NCBI RefSeq assembly: GCF_000429625.1
Contig: NZ_AUCF01000036.1
Span: 1 to 53,717 of the forward strand
Direction: 5' to 3'
Length of the DNA: 53,717 nucleotides
DNA from: Azospirillum halopraeferens DSM 3675
Lineage (GTDB): Bacteria > Pseudomonadota > Alphaproteobacteria > Azospirillales > Azospirillaceae
Made by a program: the position numbers and the translations under genes. Below are positions 28,626-36,325 of this stretch, one piece after another. The number at the start of each line of letters is the position of its first letter. Within the stretch, counting starts at the first letter, position 1. The notes under the pieces were generated by a model, which saw only the letters and a list, made by a program, of their open reading frames with translations, made no database searches and was not told the origin of the DNA.

Positions 28626-29399
28626 ATGTACATGCAGAAATACGATCTGTCGGGCCGCACCGCCCTGGTGACCGGCGGCGCCCGCAACATCGGGCTGGCC
28701 TGCACCCTGGCGCTGGCCGAAGCCGGCGCGCGCCCCGTCGTCGCCGACCTGACCGAGGAGCTGGTGGCGTCGGGCTGCGACGCGCTCGCCCGCGCCGGGT
28801 ACGCCGCCGAAGGGCTGGTGCTGGACGTCACCGACCCCGACGCGGTGACCGCCGCCGCCGATCGGCTGAACGCCGACGGTGCCGCCGTCGACATCCTCGT
28901 GTGCAACGCCGGCATCGCCCGCAGCGACGTTCCGGCCGAAGAGGTGACGGACGAGCATTGGCGCAACGTCATCGACATCAACCTGAACGGCGTCTTCTGG
29001 TCCTGCCGCGCCTTCGGCCGCCACATGCTGGCGCGCCGCGCCGGCGCCATCGTCACCGTTGGCTCCATGTCCGGCTTCATTGTCAACAAGCCGCAACCGC
29101 AGAGCTACTACAACGCGTCCAAGGCGGCGGTCCACCACCTGACCCGGTCGCTGGCGGCGGAGTGGGCGGAGCGCGGCGTGCGCGTCAACGCCGTGGCACC
29201 GACCTACATCGAGACGTCGCTGACCCGCTTCGGCATGGAAGACCCGCGCATGTACCCGGTGTGGCTGGAGAACACGCCGATGCGCCGCGTCGGCCAGCCC
29301 GACGAGATCGCGTCGGTGGTGCTGTTCCTCGCCTCGGACGCGGCCAGCCTGATGACCGGCAGCATCGTGCTGGCCGACGGCGGCTACACCTGCTGGTGA
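28626..29399 (+). CDS. SDR-family polyol dehydrogenase
   Basis: Short-chain dehydrogenase/reductase, 257 residues, presumably oxidising the imported polyol to a ketose (for sorbitol, fructose) with NAD(P). Cofactor loop TGGARNIG (residues 16-23) is a TGxxxGxG variant in which the second glycine is replaced by Arg-Asn. NAG motif CNAGIA (93-98); catalytic Ser149, Tyr162 and Lys166 (YNASK). The C-terminus AGSIVL-like MTGSIVLADGGYTCW closes the fold. GGGAGAG lies upstream of the ATG. Position in the ABC operon fits SmoS-like sorbitol dehydrogenase, but arabinitol or another polyol is possible. Confidence 0.85.
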   Translation: MYMQKYDLSGRTALVTGGARNIGLACTLALAEAGARPVVADLTEELVASGCDALARAGYAAEGLVLDVTDPDAVTAAADRLNADGAAVDILVCNAGIARSDVPAEEVTDEHWRNVIDINLNGVFWSCRAFGRHMLARRAGAIVTVGSMSGFIVNKPQPQSYYNASKAAVHHLTRSLAAEWAERGVRVNAVAPTYIETSLTRFGMEDPRMYPVWLENTPMRRVGQPDEIASVVLFLASDAASLMTGSIVLADGGYTCW

Positions 29400-29459
29400 G
29401 GGGACGGCGATGGACGGGCTCGCTTGCCGCCGGCCGCCGGGCGGCACCGGGAGGGTCGC

Positions 29460-30125
29460 ATGAACGGACCGGTCATCTTCGACTGCGACGGAGTGCTGGT
29501 GGACAGCGAGCCCATCAGCCTGCGCTGCACCGCCGCCGCGCTGACCGCCGCCGGCTATCCGATCGGGGTCGGCGAGGTGAGGCACAGGTTCCTCGGCATC
29601 AGCACCGCCGCCATGGTGCGGGAGGTGGAGCGCGACACCGGCCGGCCGATGCCGCCGGGGTTCGTCGACGGCCTGCGCCACGCCATCCTGGCTGCGTTCG
29701 AACGCGAGCTGCGGCCCATGGACGGGGTGGCCGGCCTGCTGGACCGGCTGGACCGGCCGGCGTGCGTCGCCTCCAGCAGCGTTCCCGAGCGCATCCATAT
29801 GGCGCTGGCCGTCACCGGGCTGATCGACCGGCTGGCACCCAACCTGTTCAGCGCCACCATGGTGGCCTGCGGCAAGCCGGCGCCGGACCTGTTCCTGCTG
29901 GCGGCGTCGCGGATGGGGGCGGTGCCGCCGGCACACTGCATCGTGGTGGAGGACAGCCCCGCCGGCGTGCGGGCCGGACGGGCCGCGGGGATGACCGTCT
30001 TCGGGTTCGTCGGCGGCAGCCACCTCGATCCCGCGGTGGACGGCCCCGGCCTGTACGAGGCCGGGGCCCACCGCGTGTTCCGCCGCATGGCGGAGCTGGA
30101 GGAGGCGATCCGTGCCGTGCCGTGA
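29460..30125 (+). CDS. HAD-superfamily phosphatase (subfamily IA, beta-PGM/YieH-like)
   Basis: Predicted 221-residue sugar-phosphate phosphatase or phosphoglucomutase-like enzyme. HAD motif I FDCDGVLVDSE at residues 7-17 (nucleophile Asp8, acid Asp10), motif II in ASSSVPERI, motif III lysine in CGKPAPDLFLL, motif IV VVEDSPAGVRAGRAAGM. ATG 29460 has GGGAGGG upstream. It follows the dehydrogenase after 60 bases and likely is the last gene of the polyol operon; it ends 13 bases before the convergent ROK kinase. Its substrate is unknown, possibly a toxic or dead-end sugar phosphate. Confidence 0.85.
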   Translation: MNGPVIFDCDGVLVDSEPISLRCTAAALTAAGYPIGVGEVRHRFLGISTAAMVREVERDTGRPMPPGFVDGLRHAILAAFERELRPMDGVAGLLDRLDRPACVASSSVPERIHMALAVTGLIDRLAPNLFSATMVACGKPAPDLFLLAASRMGAVPPAHCIVVEDSPAGVRAGRAAGMTVFGFVGGSHLDPAVDGPGLYEAGAHRVFRRMAELEEAIRAVP

Positions 30126-30138
30126 CGCCGCGCCGGCC

Positions 30139-31035
30139 TCAGGGCGGCCACAGCCGGGCCGCCCCGCGCACGCCGCTGGCGTCGCCGTGGCGGGCGCGGC
30201 GCACCGGGGTGCGGCACTCGCCCCCGAACACCCACTGCGCCATCCGCGGAGGCACGGTGCGGTAGAGCCGGTCGATGTTGGACAGGCCGCCGCCCAGCAC
30301 GATGACGTCGGGGTCCAGCAGGTTGACCGCGTGGGCCAGAGCCCGGGCCAGCCGCTCCTCGTAGCGGGTGAGCACCGCGTCGGCCAGGGGATCGCCGGCG
30401 GCGGCCTGCCGGGCAATGGCGGCGGCCGGCAGGGCGCGGCCGGCTGCGGCGACGTACTCCGCCTCGAAAGCCGGACCGCACAGGTAGGTTTCGATGCAGT
30501 CGTGGCGACCGCAAAAACAGGGTCGCGGCACCATGGCGTCGCCGTCGCACCGGGGCAGCGCGTTGTGGCCCCACTCGCCGGCCACCCCGTTGGGCCCCTC
30601 GTGCATCACCCCCGCCAGCGCGAGTCCACCGCCGCAACCGGTCCCCAGCACCACCGCGAACACCACGCCGGCACCGGCGGCGGCCCCGTCCATCGCTTCC
30701 GACACGGCCAGGCAGTTGGCGTCGTTGGCGCAGCGCACCGGACGGCCGAGGGCGGCCTCCAGGTCGCGCCGGATGGGATGGCCGACCAGCCAGGTGGAGT
30801 TGCAGCCCTTCACCAGCCCGGTCGCGGGGGAGATGGAGCCTGGCATGCCCACGCCGACCGTGCCGCGCTCGCCCAGCGTCTCCTCGATGCCGTCCACCAG
30901 GGCGGCGACCGCGGCGAGGGTGGCGGCGTAGTCACCGCGCGGCGTGGGCACGCGGCGGCGCAGGCGCTCATGGTCCAGAGCGTCCATGGCGACCGCCTCG
31001 ATCTTCGTCCCGCCGAGATCCACACCGATCCGCAT
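30139..31035 (-). CDS. mak: ROK-family sugar kinase (fructokinase/Mak-like)
   Basis: Predicted 298-residue kinase phosphorylating a free hexose, probably fructose. The ATP-binding loop is GVDLGGTKIEAVAM at the N-terminus; ROK substrate residues NDANC and EGPNG/GEWGHN; zinc site with the cysteines of CFCGRHDCIETYLCGPAFE. The Mak-like features (GHNALPRC before the zinc motif) favour fructokinase over glucokinase. It diverges from a PfkB-type kinase 92 bases away and converges with the HAD gene of the polyol operon, so it belongs to the same catabolic region. Confidence 0.85.
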   Translation of the reverse strand: MRIGVDLGGTKIEAVAMDALDHERLRRRVPTPRGDYAATLAAVAALVDGIEETLGERGTVGVGMPGSISPATGLVKGCNSTWLVGHPIRRDLEAALGRPVRCANDANCLAVSEAMDGAAAGAGVVFAVVLGTGCGGGLALAGVMHEGPNGVAGEWGHNALPRCDGDAMVPRPCFCGRHDCIETYLCGPAFEAEYVAAAGRALPAAAIARQAAAGDPLADAVLTRYEERLARALAHAVNLLDPDVIVLGGGLSNIDRLYRTVPPRMAQWVFGGECRTPVRRARHGDASGVRGAARLWPP

Positions 31036-31078
31036 CGCTGTCCGCCCGCTCCGGTCGGATCGATCTTATGCAAACGAA

Positions 31079-31098
31079 CGGGGGCGGACCAGCCCCCG
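31079..31098. promoter_or_regulatory. Hairpin in the divergent leader between the two kinase genes
   Basis: CGGGGGC (31079-31085), loop GGACCA, then GCCCCCG (31092-31098), ending 29 bases before the PfkB-type kinase ATG. It may affect the kinase leader or be part of a shared operator; no protein can be named. Confidence 0.3.
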
Positions 31099-31127
31099 CC
31101 ACCCACCCGGGGTACAGGACGACGGCC

Positions 31128-32093
31128 ATGATCCTTTCGTGCGGCGAAGCCCTCATCGACTTCCTGCCCGCCCCGACGGGCGGTGCGGCCGGTTACGTGC
31201 CGCACCCCGGCGGCAGCCCGTTCAACGTCGCCGTCGGGATCGCCCGGCTGGGGGCGCCGGCCGGCTTCCTCGGCGGTGTCTCCACCGACTTCTTCGGCGA
31301 CCTGCTGGTCGGGGCGCTGGCGCGCGACGGCGTCGACCGGCGTTTCGTGGTGCGGTCCGGCGCACCGACGACGCTCGCCTTCGTCAGCCTGCCCGACGGC
31401 GGCGAGCCGCGCTACGCCTTCTACGGCACCGGTGCAGCCGACCGGGCGCTGGAAGCGGCAGCACTTCCCGCCGACCTCGGCCCCGTCCGCGCCATCCATA
31501 CGGGGTCCTTCAGCCTGGCGGTGGAGCCGGTGGGAACGGCGCTGGGCACCCTGTTGGCGCGCGAACGCGGCCGCCGGTTCCTGTCGCTGGATCCCAACGT
31601 GCGGCCGGCCATCATCGGCGATCGCGATGCCTTCCGGCGGCGGCTCGACGGGCTGCTGGGGCTGGTCGACCTCGTCAAGGTCAGCGGCGCCGATCTCGAC
31701 TGGCTCGATCCCGGGCTCCCCCCGGAGGCGGTGGCGGAGCGCTGGCTCGGCCTCGGCCCGCACCTGGTCGTGGTGACGGGCGGCGCCGGGGGAGCCCGGG
31801 CCTACCGCCGCGGCGGCTCGCTGGCCGTCGCGGCCGATCCGGTGACCGTGGTCGACACGGTCGGCGCCGGCGATGCCTTCATGGCCGGCCTGCTGGCCGG
31901 CCTGCACGAGCGCGGCGGCCTCGGGTCCGGCACCCTCGGAGCGATGCCCGACGCCGAACTCGCGGCGGTCCTGCGCTTTGCAAACCGCGTCGCCGCGCTG
32001 ACGTGCGCCCGGCCCGGCGCGGACCCGCCGCGGCGGGACGAGGTGGCGCGGCAGGAGGCCGCGGCCCTCAGTACTCCGACGAATCGTGCTTGA
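31128..32093 (+). CDS. PfkB-family carbohydrate kinase (fructokinase)
   Basis: Predicted 321-residue ribokinase-fold kinase. N-terminal GEALIDFLPAP and the glycine-rich GGSPFNVAVGIARLGAP are the PfkB substrate region. SLDPNVRP is in the middle; the catalytic anion-hole motif DTVGAGDAFMAGLL near residue 243-256 contains the base Asp. It most resembles fructokinases, thus making fructose 6-phosphate from fructose produced by the polyol dehydrogenase. Its 3' end overlaps the convergent Rossmann protein gene by 26 bases. The ROK kinase opposite it would catalyse the same step with an unrelated fold. Confidence 0.88.
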   Translation: MILSCGEALIDFLPAPTGGAAGYVPHPGGSPFNVAVGIARLGAPAGFLGGVSTDFFGDLLVGALARDGVDRRFVVRSGAPTTLAFVSLPDGGEPRYAFYGTGAADRALEAAALPADLGPVRAIHTGSFSLAVEPVGTALGTLLARERGRRFLSLDPNVRPAIIGDRDAFRRRLDGLLGLVDLVKVSGADLDWLDPGLPPEAVAERWLGLGPHLVVVTGGAGGARAYRRGGSLAVAADPVTVVDTVGAGDAFMAGLLAGLHERGGLGSGTLGAMPDAELAAVLRFANRVAALTCARPGADPPRRDEVARQEAAALSTPTNRA

Positions 32094-32448
32094 AGCGGAC
32101 CAGCCGGCCCTGCGACAGGGACAGCATGAGCTGCACCACCACCTCGTGCACGATGATGGTGTGGTGGTTGTCGGTGTCCTGCATGTGCCGGCGCAACGCT
32201 TCGCGCACCTTGGCGACGCCGGTCACGTCGATCAGCAGGTCCAGCGTGTCGCCCAGGCGGGCCAGCTCCATGAAATCGGTGGTGGTGGTGACGCCGGCGT
32301 CCCGGGCCAGCCGCATGCCGGGGGCATCGGCGTCCAGATCGGCGACCCCCAGCACCTCCACGAAGGGGGCGTCGAGCAGTTGACGCAGAAGCGGCGTGCC
32401 GGTTTCGCCGGCACCGATGACGGCGACGCGGAAGATGGTGTTGGGCAT
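32068..32448 (-). CDS. Stand-alone Rossmann-fold NAD(P)-binding protein
   Basis: Predicted 126-residue protein consisting only of a dinucleotide-binding domain: FRVAVIGAGETGTPLLRQLL at the N-terminus (GxGxxG with Glu-Thr inside), then VLGVADLDADAPGMRLARDAG with the acidic strand-2 end. Next comes LLIDVTGVAKVREALRRHM. A C-terminal tail follows (VHEVVVQLMLSLSQGRLVRF). The catalytic domain of homoserine- or Gfo/Idh-type dehydrogenases is absent, so it may be a redox sensor or a subunit. It lies downstream of icd in the same direction. I do not know a named family. Confidence 0.6.
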   Translation of the reverse strand: MPNTIFRVAVIGAGETGTPLLRQLLDAPFVEVLGVADLDADAPGMRLARDAGVTTTTDFMELARLGDTLDLLIDVTGVAKVREALRRHMQDTDNHHTIIVHEVVVQLMLSLSQGRLVRFKHDSSEY

Positions 32449-32504
32449 TGGGTTTCCTGACACTGGACTCGACCTCGGTCGCGCACCCGGTCCCGGAAAC
32501 GGAA

Positions 32505-32528
32505 CCGGGGGAGCTTGCGCTCCCCCGG
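32505..32528 (-). terminator. Hairpin downstream of icd
   Basis: CCGGGGGAGC, loop TTGC, GCTCCCCCGG: perfect ten-base-pair stem with four-base loop. It lies 57 bases past the icd stop and before the Rossmann gene. Read on the minus strand it is followed by a short, imperfect T-containing stretch, consistent with termination or attenuation before the downstream gene. Confidence 0.55.
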
Positions 32529-32585
32529 CACTGTCCCCGAAACGCACCGTCCGGGGAAAGCGGTGTGGTGTCGCACCCGGAACGT

Positions 32586-33809
32586 TCAGCTCCAGGCACC
32601 CATCTTCTTCTGCAGGTTCTCGTCCAGCTTGTCGAGGAACTGGCGCGTGGTCATCCACGGCTGCTCCGGACCGATGAGGATGGCGAGGTCCTTGGTCATG
32701 TAGCCGGATTCCACCGTCTCGACGCAGACGCGCTCCAGCGTCTGGGCGAAGCGGGTGACGTCGGGGGTGCCGTCGAACTTGCCGCGGAAGGCCAGGCCCT
32801 GGGTCCAGGCGTAGATCGACGCGATCGGGTTCGTCGACGTCTCCTTGCCCTTCTGGTGCTCGCGGTAGTGGCGGGTCACCGTGCCGTGGGCGGCCTCGGC
32901 CTCGATCGTCTTGCCGTCCGGCGTCATCAGCACCGAGGTCATCAGGCCCAGCGAGCCGAAGCCCTGCGCCACCACGTCCGACTCCACGTCGCCGTCGTAG
33001 TTCTTGCAGGCCCACACGAAGCCGCCTTCCCACTTCAGCGCCGAGGCGACCATGTCGTCGATCAGCCGGTGCTCGTAGGTGAGGCCCTTCGCCTTGAACT
33101 TGTCGGCGTAGTGGGCATCGAAGACGGCCTGGAAGATGTCCTTGAAGCGCCCGTCGTAGGCCTTGAGGATGGTGTTCTTGGTCGACAGGTAGACGGGGTA
33201 GCCGCGCTCCAGGGCGTAGACGAAGCTGGAGTGGGCGAAGCCCTCGATCGAGTCGTCCAGGTTGTACATGCCCATGGCGACGCCGGCGCCGGGAAAATCG
33301 AATACCTCGTGCTCGATCGGCTCGCCGCCGTCCCTGGGCACCCACTTGATGGTCAGCGAGCCGGCCCCGGGGATGAGGAAGTCGGTCGCCTTGTACTGGT
33401 CACCGAAGGCGTGGCGGCCGATGATGATCGGCTTCTGCCAGCCCGGCACATAGTGCGGGATGTTCTTGCAGACGATGGGCTCGCGGAAGACGGTGCCGCC
33501 GATGATGTTGCGGATCGTGCCGTTCGGCGACTTCCACATCTTCTTGAGGTTGAATTCCTGAACGCGCGCCTCATCCGGAGTGATGGTCGCGCACTTCACG
33601 CCGACGCCATACTGCTTGATCGCGTTCGCCGAATCGATGGTGACCTGGTCGTTCGTCCGGTCGCGCTCCTCGATGCCCAGATCGTAGTACTTCAGGTCGA
33701 CGTCGAGGTACGGAAGGATCAGCTTGTCCTTGATGAACTGCCAGATGATGCGGGTCATCTCGTCGCCGTCGAGTTCGACGACCGGATTGGCTACCTTGAT
33801 CTTGGTCAT
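32586..33809 (-). CDS. icd: Isocitrate dehydrogenase, NADP-dependent, eukaryotic-like subfamily
   Basis: Homodimeric NADP isocitrate dehydrogenase of the type shared with mitochondria and used by many Alphaproteobacteria; 407 residues. Signatures: NPVVELDGDEMTRIIW at the N-terminus, YDLGIEERDRTNDQVT, KSPNGTIRNIIGGTVFREP, KDIFQAVFDAHY, HRLIDDMVA, and the cofactor region EAEAAHGTVTRHYREHQKG. This is surely the TCA-cycle enzyme. GGGAGAAACC precedes the ATG. The window holds a second, structurally distinct icd near 20 kb. Confidence 0.97.
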   Translation of the reverse strand: MTKIKVANPVVELDGDEMTRIIWQFIKDKLILPYLDVDLKYYDLGIEERDRTNDQVTIDSANAIKQYGVGVKCATITPDEARVQEFNLKKMWKSPNGTIRNIIGGTVFREPIVCKNIPHYVPGWQKPIIIGRHAFGDQYKATDFLIPGAGSLTIKWVPRDGGEPIEHEVFDFPGAGVAMGMYNLDDSIEGFAHSSFVYALERGYPVYLSTKNTILKAYDGRFKDIFQAVFDAHYADKFKAKGLTYEHRLIDDMVASALKWEGGFVWACKNYDGDVESDVVAQGFGSLGLMTSVLMTPDGKTIEAEAAHGTVTRHYREHQKGKETSTNPIASIYAWTQGLAFRGKFDGTPDVTRFAQTLERVCVETVESGYMTKDLAILIGPEQPWMTTRQFLDKLDENLQKKMGAWS

Positions 33810-34027
33810 GGGTGCGGTTTCTCCCCCTTGGGGTGTGGGCGTCGTGTTTGTCCTTGGGCGCCGGGCGCGCCGTTCGGCGGGAGTTTCCCCCCGCGTCCGG
33901 CGTCTTCAGCGCAAATCCGGGGTCCCGGACGTGAGGCAACGGCGGCTTTATAGACTGCCGCGTTGCAGAAAGGAAGGCGCGGCGGGGGCGCGGCGCGCCC
34001 CGGAACGCCCGGTTCACGCCAAAAGGA

Positions 34028-34612
34028 TCACAGGCGCCCCGTCGCCGGGGGCACGGCCGGTTCCGGCTGCCGGGCCAGGGCGTCCCAGACGTCCGCGACG
34101 CTGTCGACGACGGTGAACAGGCCGCGGTTCTCCGGCCGGCAGAAGCCGGCATCGGTCATGCGGTCGACCAGCGTCACCAGCGGGTCCCAGTAGCCGTCGA
34201 CGTTGACCACCACGATCGGCTTGTCGTGCAGGCGCAACTGCCGCCACGTCAGCACCTCGAACGTCTCGTCCAGCGTGCCGAGCCCGCCCGGCAGCACCAG
34301 GAAGGCGTCGGAACGGTCGACCATCATGCGCTTGCGCGTGTGCATGCTGTCGACGACGTGCAGTTCGGTGAGGCCGATGTGTTCCACCTCCAGCGACTGG
34401 ATGTGCTCGGGGATGATGCCGACGACCTGCCCCCCGGCGGCCAGGGCGGCGTCGGCCAGGATGCCCATCAGGCCGACACGGCCGCCGCCGTAGACGACGC
34501 GGATGCCGCGCTCCGCCAGCCCCGCGCCGAGCGCGTGGGCGGCCTCCTTGTAGCTGTCGGCGACACGGCTGGAGGAGCCGCAATAGACGCACACGGAACC
34601 CGGGGCCTTCAT
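34028..34612 (-). CDS. LOG-family Rossmann protein (cytokinin riboside 5'-monophosphate phosphoribohydrolase-like)
   Basis: Predicted 194-residue lysine-decarboxylase-like (LOG, TIGR00730) protein. The family motif PGGLGTLDETFE lies at about residues 108-119, with the partner YGGGRVGLMG near residue 41. N-terminal SVCVYCGSSS. LOG proteins split nucleoside monophosphates, releasing a free base (in plants and some bacteria, active cytokinin). The actual substrate here could be AMP or another nucleotide. GAGGAAGGG precedes the ATG. Tandem with icd in orientation but about 220 bases upstream of it; divergent from the cytochrome gene. Confidence 0.88.
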   Translation of the reverse strand: MKAPGSVCVYCGSSSRVADSYKEAAHALGAGLAERGIRVVYGGGRVGLMGILADAALAAGGQVVGIIPEHIQSLEVEHIGLTELHVVDSMHTRKRMMVDRSDAFLVLPGGLGTLDETFEVLTWRQLRLHDKPIVVVNVDGYWDPLVTLVDRMTDAGFCRPENRGLFTVVDSVADVWDALARQPEPAVPPATGRL

Positions 34613-34771
34613 CGGCGAACCCTTCCTCACGTTCGGCTTCACGATCCTGTGACTGGCGGGAAACCGCTGCCCGTTACACCATCGTCCGGGGGTTTGACAA
34701 GGCCGGCCGGTTCCCGCCCGCCGGCCATCCGCCCCGCCAACCGGGACCGAACAGGGAAGGGACCACCGTCC

Positions 34772-35239
34772 ATGCGAACGCTCACCATCCTGGCCGCCGC
34801 CGCAGCGGTCTGCATCGCCCACGCCGGCAGCATGGCGCCGGCGCTCGCCGCCGACCCGCTGGCGCAGGTCAAGGAACGCGAGACGCTGATGAAGAAGCTG
34901 GGCGGCGGCATGAAGGCCGTCGGCGGCTTCGTCAAGAACGAGGGCCCGACGGCCGCCGACGTGCAGGCCGCCGCCGCCGCCATCACCGAGGTGTCGACCG
35001 TGGACCCCCGCACCGTGTTCCCCGAGGGAACCGCCATCGGCGTCGGCGACAGCGAGGCCAAGCCCGAACTCTGGCAGAACTGGACCACGGCGGAAGGGTA
35101 CTGGAACGACCTGAAGCCGGCGGCGGAGCAGTTGACCGCCGCGGCCGGCAGCGGCGACCGGGCGCAGGTTGCCCGCGCCATGCAGGCGGTCGGCAAGGTC
35201 TGCCAGACCTGCCACGAGGATTTCCGCCTGAAGAAGTGA
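34772..35239 (+). CDS. Cytochrome c' (periplasmic, NO/CO-binding class II)
   Basis: Predicted 155-residue periplasmic four-helix cytochrome. Signal peptide about residues 1-27 (ending APALA). A single heme motif CQTCH sits near the C-terminus (about residue 146), the hallmark of class II cytochromes c', followed by FRLKK. GGGAAGGGAC precedes the ATG. Cytochromes c' bind NO and CO and can protect against nitrosative stress, or shuttle electrons. Its stop overlaps the GTG of the next cytochrome frame, so the two are coupled. Confidence 0.9.
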   Translation: MRTLTILAAAAAVCIAHAGSMAPALAADPLAQVKERETLMKKLGGGMKAVGGFVKNEGPTAADVQAAAAAITEVSTVDPRTVFPEGTAIGVGDSEAKPELWQNWTTAEGYWNDLKPAAEQLTAAAGSGDRAQVARAMQAVGKVCQTCHEDFRLKK

Positions 35240-35244
35240 GCACC

Positions 35245-36180
35245 ATGCGCGCCGCCGCCCCCGCCGCAGCCCGAGCCACCGTCCGCGCCGCCGTCCGCGC
35301 CACCCTCGCCGGCGCCGTCATCGCCGTCGCCGGCGCCATGGCCCTGCCGGCCGCCGGGCAGGACCCGCCGGCCGCCGACCCGTCATCGGACGATCCCGTC
35401 GCACGCGGAGCGTACGTGTTCGCCGCCGCCGGGTGTCTGGGCTGCCACACGGACGTGAAGGGCGGCGGCACCCTCCTGGCCGGAGGGCGGGCGCTGGAGA
35501 CGCCGTTCGGCACCTTTCACTCGCCCAACATCACACCGCACCCGCAGCACGGCATCGGCGCCTGGTCGGAGGCCGACTTCGTGCGCGCCTTCCGCGACGG
35601 CCGCCGGCCGGACGGCGACGCCCTGTTCCCGGCCTTCCCGTACGGGTCCTACACGGGGATGACCGAGCGGGACCTCCTGGACCTCAGGGCGTACCTGTTC
35701 TCCCTGCCCGCCGCGGATACACCCAACCGCCCGCACGATCTGGACCCGCCTTTCGGCTGGCGGTTCCTTCTCCCGGTCTGGCAGTGGCTGTACCTGGAGC
35801 GCGGCCCGCTGGCCGACGATCCCTCGCAGCCGCCGGAGTGGAACCGCGGCCGCTATCTGGTGGACGTGCTGGGCCACTGCGGCGAATGCCACACCCCGCG
35901 CTCCCGCCTGGGCGGCCTGGACCGCGATGCGCACATGGCCGGCAACCGCGCCGGGCCGGAGGGCGAAGCCGTGCCCAACATCTCCCCGAACCCGGAACGG
36001 GGAATCGGCGCCTGGTCCATCGGCGACATCGAACTGTTCCTGGAAATCGGCATGATGCCCGACGGCGACTTTGCCGGTGGCTCCATGGGCGAAGTCATCA
36101 CAAACTCCACGTCCAAACTGACAGCGGAGGACCGCCGCGCCATCGCCGTGTACCTGAAGTCGCTGCCACCGCAACCCTGA
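35245..36180 (+). CDS. Diheme cytochrome c (periplasmic)
   Basis: Predicted 311-residue diheme cytochrome from ATG 35245; GTG 35236 in frame overlaps the cytochrome c' stop and may be the real start. N-terminal signal/anchor (residues about 15-38). Two c-type heme motifs: CLGCH in the first half and CGECH in the second, each followed by an N-[IT]-P-type stretch (SPNITPHPQHGIGAW; PNISPNPERGIGAW), so the protein is a duplication of one domain. It resembles the cytochrome subunits of membrane alcohol or aldehyde dehydrogenases, but no dehydrogenase adjoins it. It presumably exchanges electrons with the adjacent cytochrome c'. Confidence 0.85.
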   Translation: MRAAAPAAARATVRAAVRATLAGAVIAVAGAMALPAAGQDPPAADPSSDDPVARGAYVFAAAGCLGCHTDVKGGGTLLAGGRALETPFGTFHSPNITPHPQHGIGAWSEADFVRAFRDGRRPDGDALFPAFPYGSYTGMTERDLLDLRAYLFSLPAADTPNRPHDLDPPFGWRFLLPVWQWLYLERGPLADDPSQPPEWNRGRYLVDVLGHCGECHTPRSRLGGLDRDAHMAGNRAGPEGEAVPNISPNPERGIGAWSIGDIELFLEIGMMPDGDFAGGSMGEVITNSTSKLTAEDRRAIAVYLKSLPPQP

Positions 36181-36325
36181 GACGGCACCGCCGCACCGCC
36201 GCCCGGAAGGCGTACGCCACCGCCACCCGGCGCCGTATTGCGCTGTTGATCCCGCGCGCGGAACGGTCGATAGTTCATGAGTGAATCGACCGTCCCGGTC
36301 GGTGTTCCGGTGCGGACCTGCGGCG

